The notes beneath the pieces were generated by a model. That model ran no database searches, was not told the origin of the DNA, and saw nothing but the letters and a program-made list of their open reading frames with translations. This document shows, piece after piece, positions 33,061 to 44,759 of a DNA stretch of 64,000 nucleotides (the stretch's first letter is position 1; every line of letters begins with the position of its first letter). Origin of the DNA: Desmodus rotundus (lineage: Eukaryota > Chordata > Mammalia > Chiroptera > Phyllostomidae); NCBI RefSeq assembly GCF_022682495.2, contig NC_071397.1, positions 29,527,427 through 29,591,426 of the forward strand, given 5' to 3'. Made by a program: the position numbers and the translations under genes.

Positions 33061-36000
33061 TTGACCTGCGGCTGGGCTTAGTATTTCAGGAACTGGAATA
33101 AGGCATAGGAGTTGAGTAAGAGAAAAGGCCAGTGGGGGTCAGGAACAAAAGGGAATGAAAGTACTATCAAAGGGATCCTCCTGCACATCAAGTCCAAAGG
33201 GGAGTGGTGGGCAGAGAAGTGAAAATCAAGCAGTAGCAGAATCCAAAGCTCAGCCAAGCCAAGTGGAACAAATGAACACATAGGGGTAAACAGGAGATGG
33301 AGCCAGCGGAGAGACTCTGGAGTCCCCACACATACAGCCAGACTCCTCACTACGCAGCCTCCAGCCGTGCCAGGGAGGGCACTGCCGGAACTCTTGAGAA
33401 ACAGGGCATTCAAATGTGCTCAGAGAGTCCTGAAATGCTTCACAGTGGTGGTCACACAAGCTGACCATTCAGAGAGGAGCAGGATTTTATCAGGTGGACA
33501 GAGGAGAGGCCAGGATATTTCCTGCAAGGGAACCTTAAATACAAGAGCCCAGAGAGATTTGACACAGCATGTTTGGGGGAACAAAAAGATGGTTTAGCAC
33601 AAATACAGGGCTGCAGTATATTATTTAGAGATGGTGATGGATAGCTCTCTCTAAGTATATAGATACTCGACATTTAAAATAAAATTAGGTCTGTAATTCA
33701 GAAGATCAGAGCAGAAATAATTAGACTAGGCCCCTTTATTTTACAGACCAAAAAACTCTGGTTTGGGGAGGATATTTGTCTCACCCAAGCTAACAAACGG
33801 CAAAGGGAACACTGTTTTTCAGGCAGGCTAGTCTGAGCTTTGCTTTGTGTTGCTCCTCTGCCACACAGCCAGTTCCATGACCCGACCCAAACCATTTGGC
33901 CTCATCCTGGAGCTAGGGCTTTCAGGGAGGGAAGGGAAAGAAATCCATGACTACAAATTCAGAGGGTAGGTGGAAAAATGGTCACCTGTCCCTGCAGTGT
34001 TTTATAACACTGAGCAGCTTTGGAAATTCTAATGAGAAAAAAAGTAGAGAAGACATGAAAATTGTGAGATAACCCTGTTACTTCTGCCTGCACCAGAATT
34101 AGGACCTAACTATGTGCCTGGTGCCTCGTCTGTGGTGTCCTGCTGAATGTCCAACACCCAGTATTCAGGGTAGGGTGGGAGGAGTCTCATTTGTTGGGCT
34201 TCCCAATTTCTGTGCTGTAAATATTCCTTTCATGACCAATTTCCAACTACCATTATGATATCACTGAGAGGCTGGCAATTGGCTCTCAGAACTCAGTACA
34301 AGCTGGTTCAAACACACCCCTTCTGTTAGTCCTCCAGAAGCACCTACTGAATCCATCAATAACCAACCAACCACCACCTATGGGACCTTCAACCTCCTTC
34401 TGGCTTCAGACAATGGTTGAGCCAGGCAAAATGAAATCATTCATATATCTCCTTAACAAGTGCTGCACTATATATATAGATATATATAAACTATTGTGCC
34501 TTCCTAGCACAACAGCACTAGTCTGCTCCTCCTTGGCTCCAGTACCCTGAGCCAAGGTACTTTGGCTCTGTACCTTGAACTTGACCTTGGTATTAACAGT
34601 GATGTTGCCCATTACACTTATAGAAACAAATATGACAAAAGCATTGGTCAGAACCAATGGAGAGATTCCTTTGGGGTACTCAAATTGTTCAGCCTTGCCT
34701 CTGAAATTATGTTGGATCATGCAGATGGAAGTTCAGTAGCAGTAACACAAAAATCAATGACAAGTGTGACACCTAGAGACAGTACTGAGTAATAAGAGGA
34801 ACCTGTATGGAAGCCTGGTGACATTCACAAGCAACTGATAGGGTGACAGAGGCTCATTCCCCACTATGAATATCACTATTGTAACTGTACCTTAAAATAG
34901 CTAAATGTGAATAATAGACTCTGGATAAAGTACTCCAGTCTGGTGTCTCTCTTAGGACCTGAGCCATTCATTGCCCAGCCATGCAAAGGTGAGTATTTGA
35001 AGAAAAGGAATTCTAGAGCTAGAGAATCATGCTGGTACTTCCTCTGCAGGCCTTATTCACCTAGTGAGGCTAGCTGGCACTTTTGTTACAGTCAGTGGGA
35101 GGCTTTCTGGCTCTCCTTCCAGCTTCTCCCTTGCATTTCTCATCTCCTAAATTGACTTCAATGCAACCAAGTCACCCTGGCAGCTCTCTGCTGCCTCCTT
35201 CTGTCATCAAGTGATGGTAATGACTCTAGAGGCCCCGTCCTTTGGACAGGAGTCCAAAGTCGCTGGGAATCTTCTGCTCAAAATCATTTATATTCTGTTC
35301 CTTCCTTCTGAATTGTGCACATTTCTGTGGACTGTTGACAACTCTTCCTGCTTTGTACTCGGTTTGCCTTCAGAGACAACCGCCTCTTCTGGATTGTTTC
35401 CTAACTTCCCTGTTGACACTTGTTGAGTCCTTTTCTGAATTTCTTCTTCTTATCAATAAGGGACGATCTGCTGCTTTGCCCATAAGGACATCTGCTTGTT
35501 TTCCCATATATTCGCTCCTAAGGGAAAAATCATCCTCTTACAAATTTTCAAAAAGCCTCAATTAAAGTTATAGGTTTCCATTAAAAGACCTAATATTTCA
35601 TTTTTTCCCATACACTTCTACATTATTCACTTTTTTCCTTTTTCAAAGTCTTTATTGATACAGATTTCTGGGCTGCAGTTAATAGCTGTCTGGCCCTGGT
35701 ATTCAAATGACTAGTGTATAAGATCCAGGTCTTTCAGGGTCAAATTGTAAAATCTTTCTTAAAAAATTAAAATACCACTTTCCATGTCTATATTTAGCAA
35801 ATGTCAGCTGGAAATTTATCAAAACTGGAAAAATGATGGTTAATCACACCGCCAAAGTAATCAAATACATACACAAACCAAGACGATACAGAAAGTAGGA
35901 GTATCGCCTCTGCATGGGCACTGGCAGAGGGTTTGCTGTGGCAGCCCCGTGTTAGTTCATGTACTCACGTGTGTGCCAACAAAAAACCATGGTCTAACCT

Positions 36001-37892
36001 CCCAGAATGCTGCTGGACCCAAAATATTGTGGCCAGATTGGTGACTTGTTTAAGTTCCCTTCCAGTCTTAAAACTCTAGCTGTCCATAATTCTAGGGTTG
36101 GGAAAAACGTTAGTCACAATAGAACATGACAGCACTCACTGCATTTAGGCAAAAAGAGAACGCACTTACTCTGCTGCTTTCACTAGCCGAGGCAACCCCT
36201 CCCCTGGGCGCCCCTCTTCACAGTGCACAACTGTGTAATTTATGAACACACACACATGCTAATTGTCCTATTTTCTAAAGAGATGGAAAGATTCATAGTC
36301 TGCCAGTGTCACTTCCAAACTGGATGATCTATTGAGGATTAAGTTCTAAGCTTATTCTCTGTAAATTCATCCATAATAAGATTTTGATTCATTTGAATAT
36401 AAATGTGATAGTTGAGTGTCTGGAAGTGGGATTTATCAAAATTCCTACCCAGGTTATTACTGAATATGTTGCCTGCGTGTCTGACATGACTTCTCTAAAA
36501 ATAAATTAACACATTCAGAAGTGAGCTAAAATGAATCCACAATGTAAACTGGCCACTTCAGTTCTATTTTAAATAATTGTACTTCATTTTACTTTTTAAA
36601 CTAACCACAGGCATTTTCTACTTTAATAAAGAAGCATTTTTCTGTCATTGAATAAAATTAGCTGATCCGAAGCAAATTTTATGCCGCCAATTTTATAAAA
36701 GTAGATCACTCTGAAGTAAGATAACTTATTGTGAAACTTTAATATACTTATTATAAGACAGCTTTAAAATAGCTTTATTATCATGTTGCCAGTAGGTAAA
36801 GTCATTACCCACCCTGGAGTATACATATGCTAAGGAATGAGACATCCTATTCTTGACTTTTAATATAACAAAGATAATTTTATCCACCATATAAATCACT
36901 CATGATGTAGAGATCTATCACTATGCACATGTGGGAAAATATATTCAATTAAAGCTTAATTTAAAATAGGGACTATAACATACATTTAATATATGTATAT
37001 ATCAGAACTTAAGATTGGTTATAGGTAGTATTATTGACAAAAATTAATGAGTTTTTCAGTTATCTTCTATTTACACTTAAACCAGAAATGTTTTTGTGAA
37101 ATCCAGTCTGCCTCGGTAATAAGTGGTTAGAAACTAGTAATAAATTAGTGTGTCTTAAATTCCCAGGTTTTGTATTTCAGGCAGTCAACATCAAAAAAAA
37201 AAAAAGAGACTGATAAAGTCATAAAATTTTATGTAGACACATAGTTCAATGCTTTGAATTAAAGAGCAACCATAAAGATTAGTCATTAATTTGCTGATGG
37301 TCCTTAACATTCCTTGGGTATCTACCAACATTTGTACGTTTGTGTAGAAAACCTATATTTCTTCAATACTGCCACTAGATGGCAGAGACTTGGAGACTCG
37401 GTCTTGGCCTAAAAGTACACAGTTATCAATAGAACAAAACATAAAACACAAAATCCTATGAAAATTGTAGGTCTGGAGAAAAAAAAGTTTATAATACTTT
37501 GGGTCACAACAGAAAATAAAAATTAATGAGTGTTATACCAGATTTATGTTTTCCATATGAAAATTTAAGCTACTGGAATTTTATAATTTGGCACACATGG
37601 GAGTAGGGAAGAAAATTGGTGGTGAACGACAAAAATGTCTATGTTTCACTATGATAAATATTACAACTGAAAAGCAATAAGGGAGAACCACAGGGATTAG
37701 AACCCATGGTTTCCCCCGCCACCCACTTTGGAATACCACAGATAAATATTATCTATGCAACTAGTAGAAACATACACTTACAGATTAATACGTTAGTTTA
37801 ATTTTAAGTGAAACCAGCTGGTGACATATTTAGTCATTTATATGCCTTTAAATGTAGCTCCTTATTTATAAATCCCAATGGTAATGTTCACT
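33061..37892. other. 4.8-kb stretch with little recognisable content
   Basis: Possible weak antisense MIR at 33720-33835 ('tttattttacagaccaaaaa'). Open frames at 33078-33413 (111 codons, minus), 34406-34720 (104, minus) and 35242-35565 (107, plus) have no domain, no homologue I recognise and no paired splice signals. A TA microsatellite lies at 34469-34489. Confidence 0.4.
37372..37385 (+). promoter_or_regulatory. CTCF core motif, perfect match
   Basis: ccactagatggcag satisfies CCASYAGRKGGCRS at all 14 positions. Same orientation as the weaker site at 5089, 32 kb upstream. Occupancy unknown. Confidence 0.55.
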
Positions 37893-38894
37893 CCAAACAT
37901 TTTTTAACGGCTTCATTGAGATAAAATTCACATACTATACAATTCAACCATTGAAAGTGTACAATTCAATATTTTCCAGTATAGTCACAAAGTTACACAT
38001 ACCACCACCACCACAGTCTAATTTGAGGACAAATTGTCTCTATTAAAATAAACCTTGTACCCATTGGCTGTCAGCACCCACCGCCTTTACCACTCCCCTT
38101 AGCAAGCACAACTCTACTTTGCGTTTCTGTGGATTTGCCTATTCTGGGCATTTCATGTAAATGGAACCACACAATATGTGGTCTTGTGAAATTGGCTTCA
38201 CACATGCTGTAGTATGTATCAGAACTTCATTCCTTTTTTAAAAAAATTAACCTTTTTATTTTATTTACAGTAATTGTAGATTTCCACAGTTATAAGACAA
38301 AGAGAACCCGTGTGCCCTATACTCAGTTTCCCCAATGGTAAATTTATTCTTTATAACTGAAAATATATAATATTTCATATAGCCCATTGGCATTATTATA
38401 TACCATTCATACATACCATATTTTCTGGATCTCTTCAGCTTATAGATTTGTTTGCACCTCTTGGCTATTATGAATAATACTACTTGGCATACTTAGAATA
38501 ATATACATTGACATATAAGAATCTGTTTGAATCTCTGTTTAAAAATTGGGGGGTATATGTCTGGCAGTATAATTGCTGAGTCATATAACTCTATGTTTAA
38601 TATTTTGAGAAACTGCCAAACTGTTACCCACAATGGTAGCCCCATTTCACATTCCCACTAGCAATACTCAAGTGTTTCAAGTGCTATTTTCTGGAGGCTA
38701 TTTGTTTGTTTGTTGTTCAAAGCCATTCTAGACTGTGTGGATATCATTTGCATTTTTCCAATGCCTAAGGATGTTAAAAGCATCTTTTCATGTGGTTGTG
38801 GCCATTGTATTTTCCTTGGGAAAATGTAAATTCAAATTCTTCACCCATTTGTAATTGAGTTATTTGTCTTTTTATTATCAAGTTCTATGAAGTC

Positions 38895-39276
38895 TTTTTT
38901 AAAATTTTATTTTATTTTTTAAATTATTTTATTGTTGTTCAATTACAGTTGTCTGCATTTACCCTCACCACGCCCCCCCAACCCCAGCCAAACCCACCTC
39001 CCTCCCTTGCTTCCAACTCCCCCTTGGTTTTGTTCATGGGTCCTTTATAGTTGTTCCTGAAAACCCTACCCCCTTATCCCCTCCCACCTCCCCTTTGGTT
39101 ACTATCAGATTGTTCTTAATTTCAATGTCTCTGGTTATATTTTGCTTGCTTTTTTCTTTTGTTGATTAGGTTCCAGTTAAAGGTGAGATCATATGGTATT
39201 TGTCCCTCACCGCTTGCTTGGCTTATTTCACTTAGCATAATGCTCTCCAGTACCATCCATGCTGTTGCAAAGGGTA
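38895..39276 (-). mobile_element. Young-type 5'-truncated bat L1
   Basis: Antisense 3' UTR with the same landmarks as the copies at 26.4 and 59.4 kb: 'ttattgttgttcaattacag', 'cctttatagttgttcctgaa', 'ggttccagttaaaggtgaga', 'catgctgttgcaaagggta'. Flanked by agtcttt (38891-38897 and 39276-39282) inside the old L1M. Confidence 0.92.
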
Positions 39277-40390
39277 GTCTTTATACATTTTGGATATACT
39301 CATAAGTTCCTTTCTGGTATATGACTTGCAAATACTTTTCCCATACTGGTTATCTTCTCAATTTCTTAATGGCATCCTTTGTAGCACACAAGTTTTTTTT
39401 AATGTAGTTTAATTTTCTATTTTTCTTTTGTTATTTTTGCTTTTTGTGTCATATCTAAGAACCATGGTCTAATTCAAGGTCACAAAGATGTACTCCTATG
39501 ATTTCTTCTAAGATAGTTGTAATTCTTATATTAGATTCATGATCCATTTCTTTTCTTTTTTGCCTTTATTTTTTAATTGTATTTTTATTTATTTTACATT
39601 ACCATTCAGTCCCCTCATAATCCCTATCCCCCAGCATCACCAACTGTTGTCCATGCCCATGAGTCCTTGTTCCTTTTGCTCAATCCCTCTACCCCTGCCC
39701 CCAACTCCACCCCCACTAGCTGTCATCTGCTCTCCATCTATGAGTCTGTCTCTGTTTTGCTTGTTAGTTCAGTTTGTTCATTAGATTCCACATATGAGTG
39801 AAATCACATGGTATTTGTCTTTCTCTGCCTGGCTTGTTTCACTTAGCATAAAGTTCTCCATCCATACTGTTGCTATGGGTAAAATTTTCTTCTTTTTTAT
39901 GGCCAAGTAGTATTCCATTGTGTAAATGTCCCGTAGTTGTTTTATCCACTCACCTATTGATGGACACTTGGGCTGCTTCCATATCATGGCAATTATAAAT
40001 AACACTGCAGTGAACATAGGGGTAGTTATGTTCTTTTCAATTAGTGTTTTGGGTTCCTTTGGATATATTGCCAGAAGTGGGATCACTGGGTCAAAAGTGA
40101 GATCTATTTTTAATTTTTTGAGGTATCTCCATGCAGCTTTACACAGTGGCTGTACCAGTCTGTGTTCCCACCAGCAGTGCAAAATAGTTCCCCTTTCTCC
40201 ACATACTCACCAGTACTTGTTGTTTGTTAATTTATTGATGATAGCCATTCTGACATGTATGAGATGGTATCTCATTTCAGTTTTAATTTGCATTTCTCTG
40301 ATGATTAGTGATGTTGAGCATTTTTTGGTAAGTATCAGCCATCTGCATGTTTCTTTGGAGAAGGGTCTATTCAGGTCCTTTGCCCATTTT

Positions 40391-40520
40391 GTTTTTTTAC
40401 TAAATGATAATACTGTGACCTTCTGTATCATTGCTGTATTTGATGTTTTTTCTCTCTGCATAACTTTTTAATTTTAGTTATTTTTTTATTGTTGTTCAAG
40501 TACTGTTGTCTCTGAATAAT
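40391..40520 (-). mobile_element. Tiny L1 insertion with probable 3' transduction
   Basis: Interrupts ORF2 and is flanked by tttgcccatttt (40379-40390) and atttgtccatttttt (40519-40533). In sense it has about 30 bases of bat L1 3' end (plus strand 'ttattgttgttcaagtactg'), an A-rich tract, about 65 non-L1 bases (40400-40465), and a second A-tract. Confidence 0.6.
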
Positions 40521-40599
40521 TTGTCCATTTTTTAATTATGTTGGGGGGTTTTTGGTGTTAAATTTTGTAAGTTCTTTATAAATTTTGGATATTAACTGG

Positions 40600-40811
40600 T
40601 TTTTTTAAAGATTTTATTTACTTCATTTTTTAGAGAGGGGAAGGGAGAAGAAAACAGAGGGAGAGAAACATCAATGTGTGGTTGTCCCTCGTGTGCCCCC
40701 CATGGGGGACCTGGCCAGCAACCCAGGCATGCACCCTAGACTGGGAATTGAACCAACAACCCTTTGATTTGCAGGCCAACACTTAACCACTGAGCCACAC
40801 CAGCCAGGGCT
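40600..40811 (-). mobile_element. VES SINE, full length, antisense
   Basis: Poly-T, 'gagagaaacatcaatgtgtg', 'ccatgggggacctggccagc', 'agactgggaattgaaccaac' (B-box complement), 'actgagccacaccagccagg'. TSD ggatattaactg (40588-40599) and ggacaataactg (40812-40823), 10 of 12. Youngest layer of the nest. Confidence 0.94.
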
Positions 40812-41584
40812 GGACAATAACTGTTTATCAGATGTATCAGTGAATATGTTCTCCTATTCTGTGGGTTGTCTTTTTTATTTTGTTGATGATTTCCTTTGCT
40901 GTGCAAAAGCTTTTTAGTGTGATATAGTCCCATTTGTTTGTTTTTTCTTTTGTTTCTCTTACCTAGAGAGATATATCTGATAAAAATTTCTACAAGCAAT
41001 GTCCAATATTTTCCTGCCTATGTTTTCTTCCAGGATTTTTATGGTTTCAGGTATAGCACTTAAGTCTTTGGTACATTTTGAATTTATTGTTGTGTGTGTT
41101 GTAAGGAGGCGGTCTAGTTTCATTTTTCTGCACAAGTCTGTCCAATTTTCCCAACACCATTTATTGAATAAACTATCTGTAGCCCATTGTATGTGCTTGC
41201 TTTCTCTGTCAAATATTAATTGACTATAAAGTAGTGGGCTTATTTCTGGGATCTCTATTCTGTTCCATTGATCTATGTGTCTGCTTTTATGCCAGTACAA
41301 TGCTGTTTTGATTACTATGGCCTTGTAGTATAGTCTGATATTAGGTAGCTTGATTCCTCCAATTTGTTCTTCTTTCTCAAGATTGCTGTTGCTATGTGGG
41401 ACCTTTGTGGTTCCATATATTTTTTAAAAATATTTGTTCTAGTTGTGTGAAATATGTCATTGGAATCTTGATAGGAATTGTGTTGAATATATAGATTGCT
41501 TTCGGTAGTAAGGACATTTTAATGATGTTAATTCTTCCTATCCATGGACAAGGTATGTGCTTCCACTTATTTGTAACTTCTTCA

Positions 41585-44061
41585 GTTTCTTTCTTTCTTT
41601 TTATAACTTTATTTTATTTTTAAATATATTTTATTGATTATGCTATTACAGTTTTCCAATGTTTTCCTCCCTTTTATTCCCCTCCACCCTGTACTCACCC
41701 TCCCACCATCAGTCCCCCACCTTAGTTCATGTCCACGTGTCATACATATAAGTTCTTTGGCTTCTCCATTTCCCATCTATTTTTAACCTCCCCCTGTCTA
41801 TTTTGTACCTACATTTATGTTTCTTATTTCCTGTACCCTTTCCTTCATTGCCCCCTTCCCCTCCCCACTTTAACCCTCCATGTGACCTCCATTTCTGTGA
41901 TTCTGTTCCTGTTCTAATTGTTTGCTTTGTTTTTATTTTTGTTTTAGGTTTAGTTGTTGATAGTTGTGAGTTTGTTGTCACTTTACTGTTCATAATTTTG
42001 GTCATTTTCTTTTTCTTAGATAAGTCCCTTTAACATTTCATATAGTAAGAGCTTGATAATGATGAACTCCTTTAACTTTACCTTATCTGGGAAGTATTTT
42101 ATCTGCCCTTCCATTCTAAATGACAACTTCACTAGATAGAGTTATCTTGGATGTAGGTCCTTGCCTTTCATGACTTGGAATACTTCTTTCCAGCCCCTTC
42201 TTGCCCGTAAGATTTCTTTTGAGAACTCACGTAATAGTTTTATGGGAATTCCTTTGTAGGTAACTGTCTCCTTTTTTCTTGTTGCTTTTAAGATTCTCTC
42301 CTTATCTTTCATCTTGGGTAACTTAAATATGATGTGCCTTGGTGTGTGCTCCCTTGGGTCCAACTTTTTGGGACTCTCTGAGCTTCCTGGACTTCCTGGA
42401 AGTGTATTTCCTTTGTCAGACTAGGGAAGTTCTCCTTCATTATGTTTTCAAATAAGTTCTCAATTTCTTGGTCTTCCTATTTTCCTTCTGTCACCCCTAT
42501 GATTTGGATGTTGGAATGTTTAAAGATGTCCTGGAGGTTCCTAAGCCTCTCCTTATTTTTTTGAATTCTTTTTTCTTCATTCTGTTCTGGTTGAATGTTT
42601 CTTTCTTCCTTATGCTCCAAACTGTTGATTTGAGTCCAGTTTCCTTCCCTTTGCTGTTGGTTCCTTTTTTCCTTCCCTTTGCTGTTGGTGAACATTTTCC
42701 TTTATTTCATTTTTCATAGCCTTCACTTTTTCTTCTATTTTGTGACCATACTCAACCATTTCTGTGAGCATCCTGATTACCAGTGTTTTGAACTCTGCAT
42801 CTGATAGGTTGGCTATCTCTTCATCACTTAGTTGTATTTAGTTGTATTTTTTGAAGCTTTGGTCAGTCCTTTATTTAGGCCATATTTTTTGTCTTGGTGT
42901 ACCTGTTATGTAGTAACAGGCAGAGCCTTAGGTATTTGCCAGGGCGAGGCAACTCAGGTCACTGTGTTTTGGTGCTGTATGTGAGGGAGGGGTCCAAGAG
43001 GGAACTATATCACTTGCTTGGCTCTCTGCCAGCTTTCAGTCACTTCTTCCACTACCCAGAAGTAAATTGGGCCCTTCTGGTGCCGTTTCCCAGGTGAGTG
43101 GGTTTGTGTACATTCTAGAACCCTGTGGGTCTCTCCAACGAACTCTCCTGTGAGTCTGGGAGAGTTTCCTGTCACCTCAACCCCCATAGGTTTTTTCAGT
43201 CAGAGGTTTTGAGGCTTTATTTCCCCATGCTGGAACCCTGGGTTGCACAGTCTGTCTCACTCCCCAGTTGTTCCTCCTGGTTTATCCACATGCATATGTG
43301 GAATGGCTGCCAGCACAACTAATCAGTCATTAAATGATCTGTTATTAAACTAATCACATTGTAATCAACAGCCCAGCTTAATCTCCACAGGGTGAGGTAG
43401 AATAACTCCTGGGGGCAGGATCTTGCTTCCCCTCAGGCTGATGCCACTTGGAGAGGATTGCTCTGCCTGAGAAAGATGACTTCTGCAGTATGGGGAATGA
43501 CTCACCACAAGGATCCTGGTGGCTCTTCCTTCCGTTCTCTCCCTGGGGTCAGCAACCCCAGACTCTCCTCAAGTGTCTCTAGTCTATTCTGGCCTCCCTC
43601 TGTCAGAGCCCAGGGTAAATGGCTGCAAATGAAATTTCGTGCATTAGCCCTTTAAGAGGCTCTCTGAGTCTCCAGCCATCTCTCCCTGCCAGACAGAAAC
43701 CCTTTTCACAGCTAGGTGTTATCTGAGTTCCTTTCTGGCTCTGGTGTTGTAGGCTGGGGAGTGCAACTTGGGGTTTAGACCCCACATGTCTCAGGGGAAC
43801 CCCGTAGCCACTGAAGTATCCTTCCAGATCTTCAGCTGCTACCCATGAGAGGCCAGCCAGCCCCCTCATGTCTCCACACTCCCTATCAGTCACCTTGTGG
43901 TGAAGTGGTTTCTTCCGTCCATCAACATTGTAAGGATTCTCTCTACCTAATATTCAGTTGGTTATTCAGGATGATTTTTCTACAATTTAGTTGCAATTCC
44001 AGACTGGTCCTGGGAGGAGGTTAGTGTAGCTTCCACTTACCCCTCCACCATCTTAGATCTT
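41585..44061 (-). mobile_element. Half-L1 (HAL1)-type element, near full length
   Basis: In sense it begins near 44061 with 'aagatctaagatggtggagg' and 'gtggaagctacactaacctc', which resembles the bat L1 5' UTR start. A 5' UTR of about 1.15 kb follows, then ORF1 (about 42900-42040), then directly a G-rich 3' UTR, 'catgacacgtggacatgaac', and an A-rich tail containing 'aataaaatatatttaaaaat' (41595-41640). ORF2 is absent between ORF1 and the tail, the defining trait of HAL1, which needs L1 proteins in trans. A 21-bp unit is tandemly doubled at 42641-42689. Confidence 0.8.
42040..42900 (-). pseudogene. LINE-1-type ORF1p remnant (HAL1)
   Basis: The minus strand encodes, in order, the ORF1p N-terminal section ('NLSDAEFKTLVIRML'), a coiled-coil-like charged section with 'KERLRNLQDIFKHSNIQI' (42477-42695), and the RRM/C-terminal section 'HTPRHIIFKLPKMKDKER' and 'VTYKGIPIKL' (42142-42363). 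L1 ORF1p is a trimeric RNA chaperone that coats the element's RNA. Stops and frame changes separate the pieces, so it is dead. A 92-codon frame at 41727-42005 covers the 3' UTR and is not part of ORF1p. Confidence 0.88.
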
Positions 44062-44205
44062 GATGATCCATTCTGAGTGAACTTTTATATGTGTGAAGCA
44101 GGAGTCCAACATCATTCTTTTGCATGTGTATATCCAGTTGTCCCAGCACCATTTGTTCAAAAGACTGTTATTGCCCAATTGTTGAATTGCCTTGGTTCAA
44201 GTAAT

Positions 44206-44759
44206 ATTATATTTTATATAATTTGCATGTGTTTGAAAGTAAAACTAAGAAGTATTGCTCCAGATGCTTTAGTGAAACTCAAACAAAGGTTATTTATTTG
44301 CACATTTCAAATGATATTGATATTTCAATGTAGCACTATACCTAGCTTCAACAGACACTCGAAATTTTTTTGATAAATTAGTGAATAAACAAACAAACCT
44401 ACCTGATTATTTCTTGTTTTCAGTTTGTGTATCTCTACCTTCATTTTCACCTTGTATACTTTACTTATGAATCATTCTTAAATTTTATAAGACATGATAC
44501 TATAAAGTATACTCAATTCTTATTTACATCTATTTATTTTGCCTCTTGATAAAAATTACTATAAAGAATCTTATTTAGAAGACTGTTTATATTGAAACAA
44601 TATCTGACCAAATAGTCAAGTTGGTTGCATGCGTTTTTTTTTTATTTCTCATGGGTCTGTTTCTCAAACTTGACCCCAATTTGCTAATAGCAACTGTAGA
44701 AGACACACAAAATTCCTCATAAACTTACTTAATAAAAGTGATGTACAATGTAATGAGAA
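44206..44759. other. No recognisable feature
   Basis: AT-rich sequence after the old L1M; contains a T-run at 44634-44643. Confidence 0.4.

Larger units (their letters stand above)
39550..41584 (-). pseudogene. LINE-1 ORF2 C-terminal third and 3' UTR (L1 part of the chimera)
   Basis: Minus-strand frames encode ORF2p landmarks: '[12 protein letters not shown]' region just inside the junction, '[18 protein letters not shown]' and '[14 protein letters not shown]' (40959-41300), '[10 protein letters not shown]' (40207-40461), '[18 protein letters not shown]' and '[11 protein letters not shown]' (39781-40182). Endonuclease and reverse transcriptase regions are missing. Reading is broken by the VES at 40600 and the small insertion at 40391, as well as point changes. 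Confidence 0.9.
39550..44061 (-). mobile_element. HAL1-L1 chimeric retrotransposon insertion
   Basis: One 4.5-kb unit in the old L1M, bounded by the same 10-mer atgatccatt (39538-39547 and 44064-44073) that the undisrupted L1M would hold once. In the sense (minus) direction it starts with a nearly full-length half-L1 (5' UTR, ORF1, own 3' UTR and A-rich tail, down to about 41585). It then passes directly into a 5'-truncated L1 (last third of ORF2, 3' UTR, terminal poly-A near 39550). No separate target duplication is seen at the internal junction. Confidence 0.82.
37893..44205 (-). mobile_element. Old L1M element hosting nested insertions
   Basis: Minus-strand L1M in pieces: 37893-38236 (3' UTR, 'cattgagataaaattcacat', 'gatttgcctattctgggcat'), 38447-38890 (ORF2 end, 'gagaaactgccaaactgtta'), 39277-39549 ('gtcatatctaagaaccatgg'), 44062-44205 ('ccagttgtcccagcaccatt'). 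The pieces follow L1 order, so everything between them was inserted later. A 3' fragment of another old L1 ('gtgccctatactcagtttcc') replaces a short section at about 38240-38345. Confidence 0.9.

Noticed and set aside
34406..34792. Possible processed pseudogene or retroviral remnant near 34.5 kb
   Set aside because: Opposed open frames exist, but I recognise no family, no poly-A tail with target duplicates and no retroviral motif.
39926..40471. Longest open frame in the window (181 codons, plus strand)
   Set aside because: It runs antisense to LINE-1 ORF2 within the L1 part of the chimera. It is the complement of a former coding region, with no independent domain.
41727..42005. Basic 92-codon minus frame after ORF1 in the HAL1
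   Set aside because: It covers the 3' UTR downstream of the ORF1 stop. There is no evidence that it is translated or is a third ORF.
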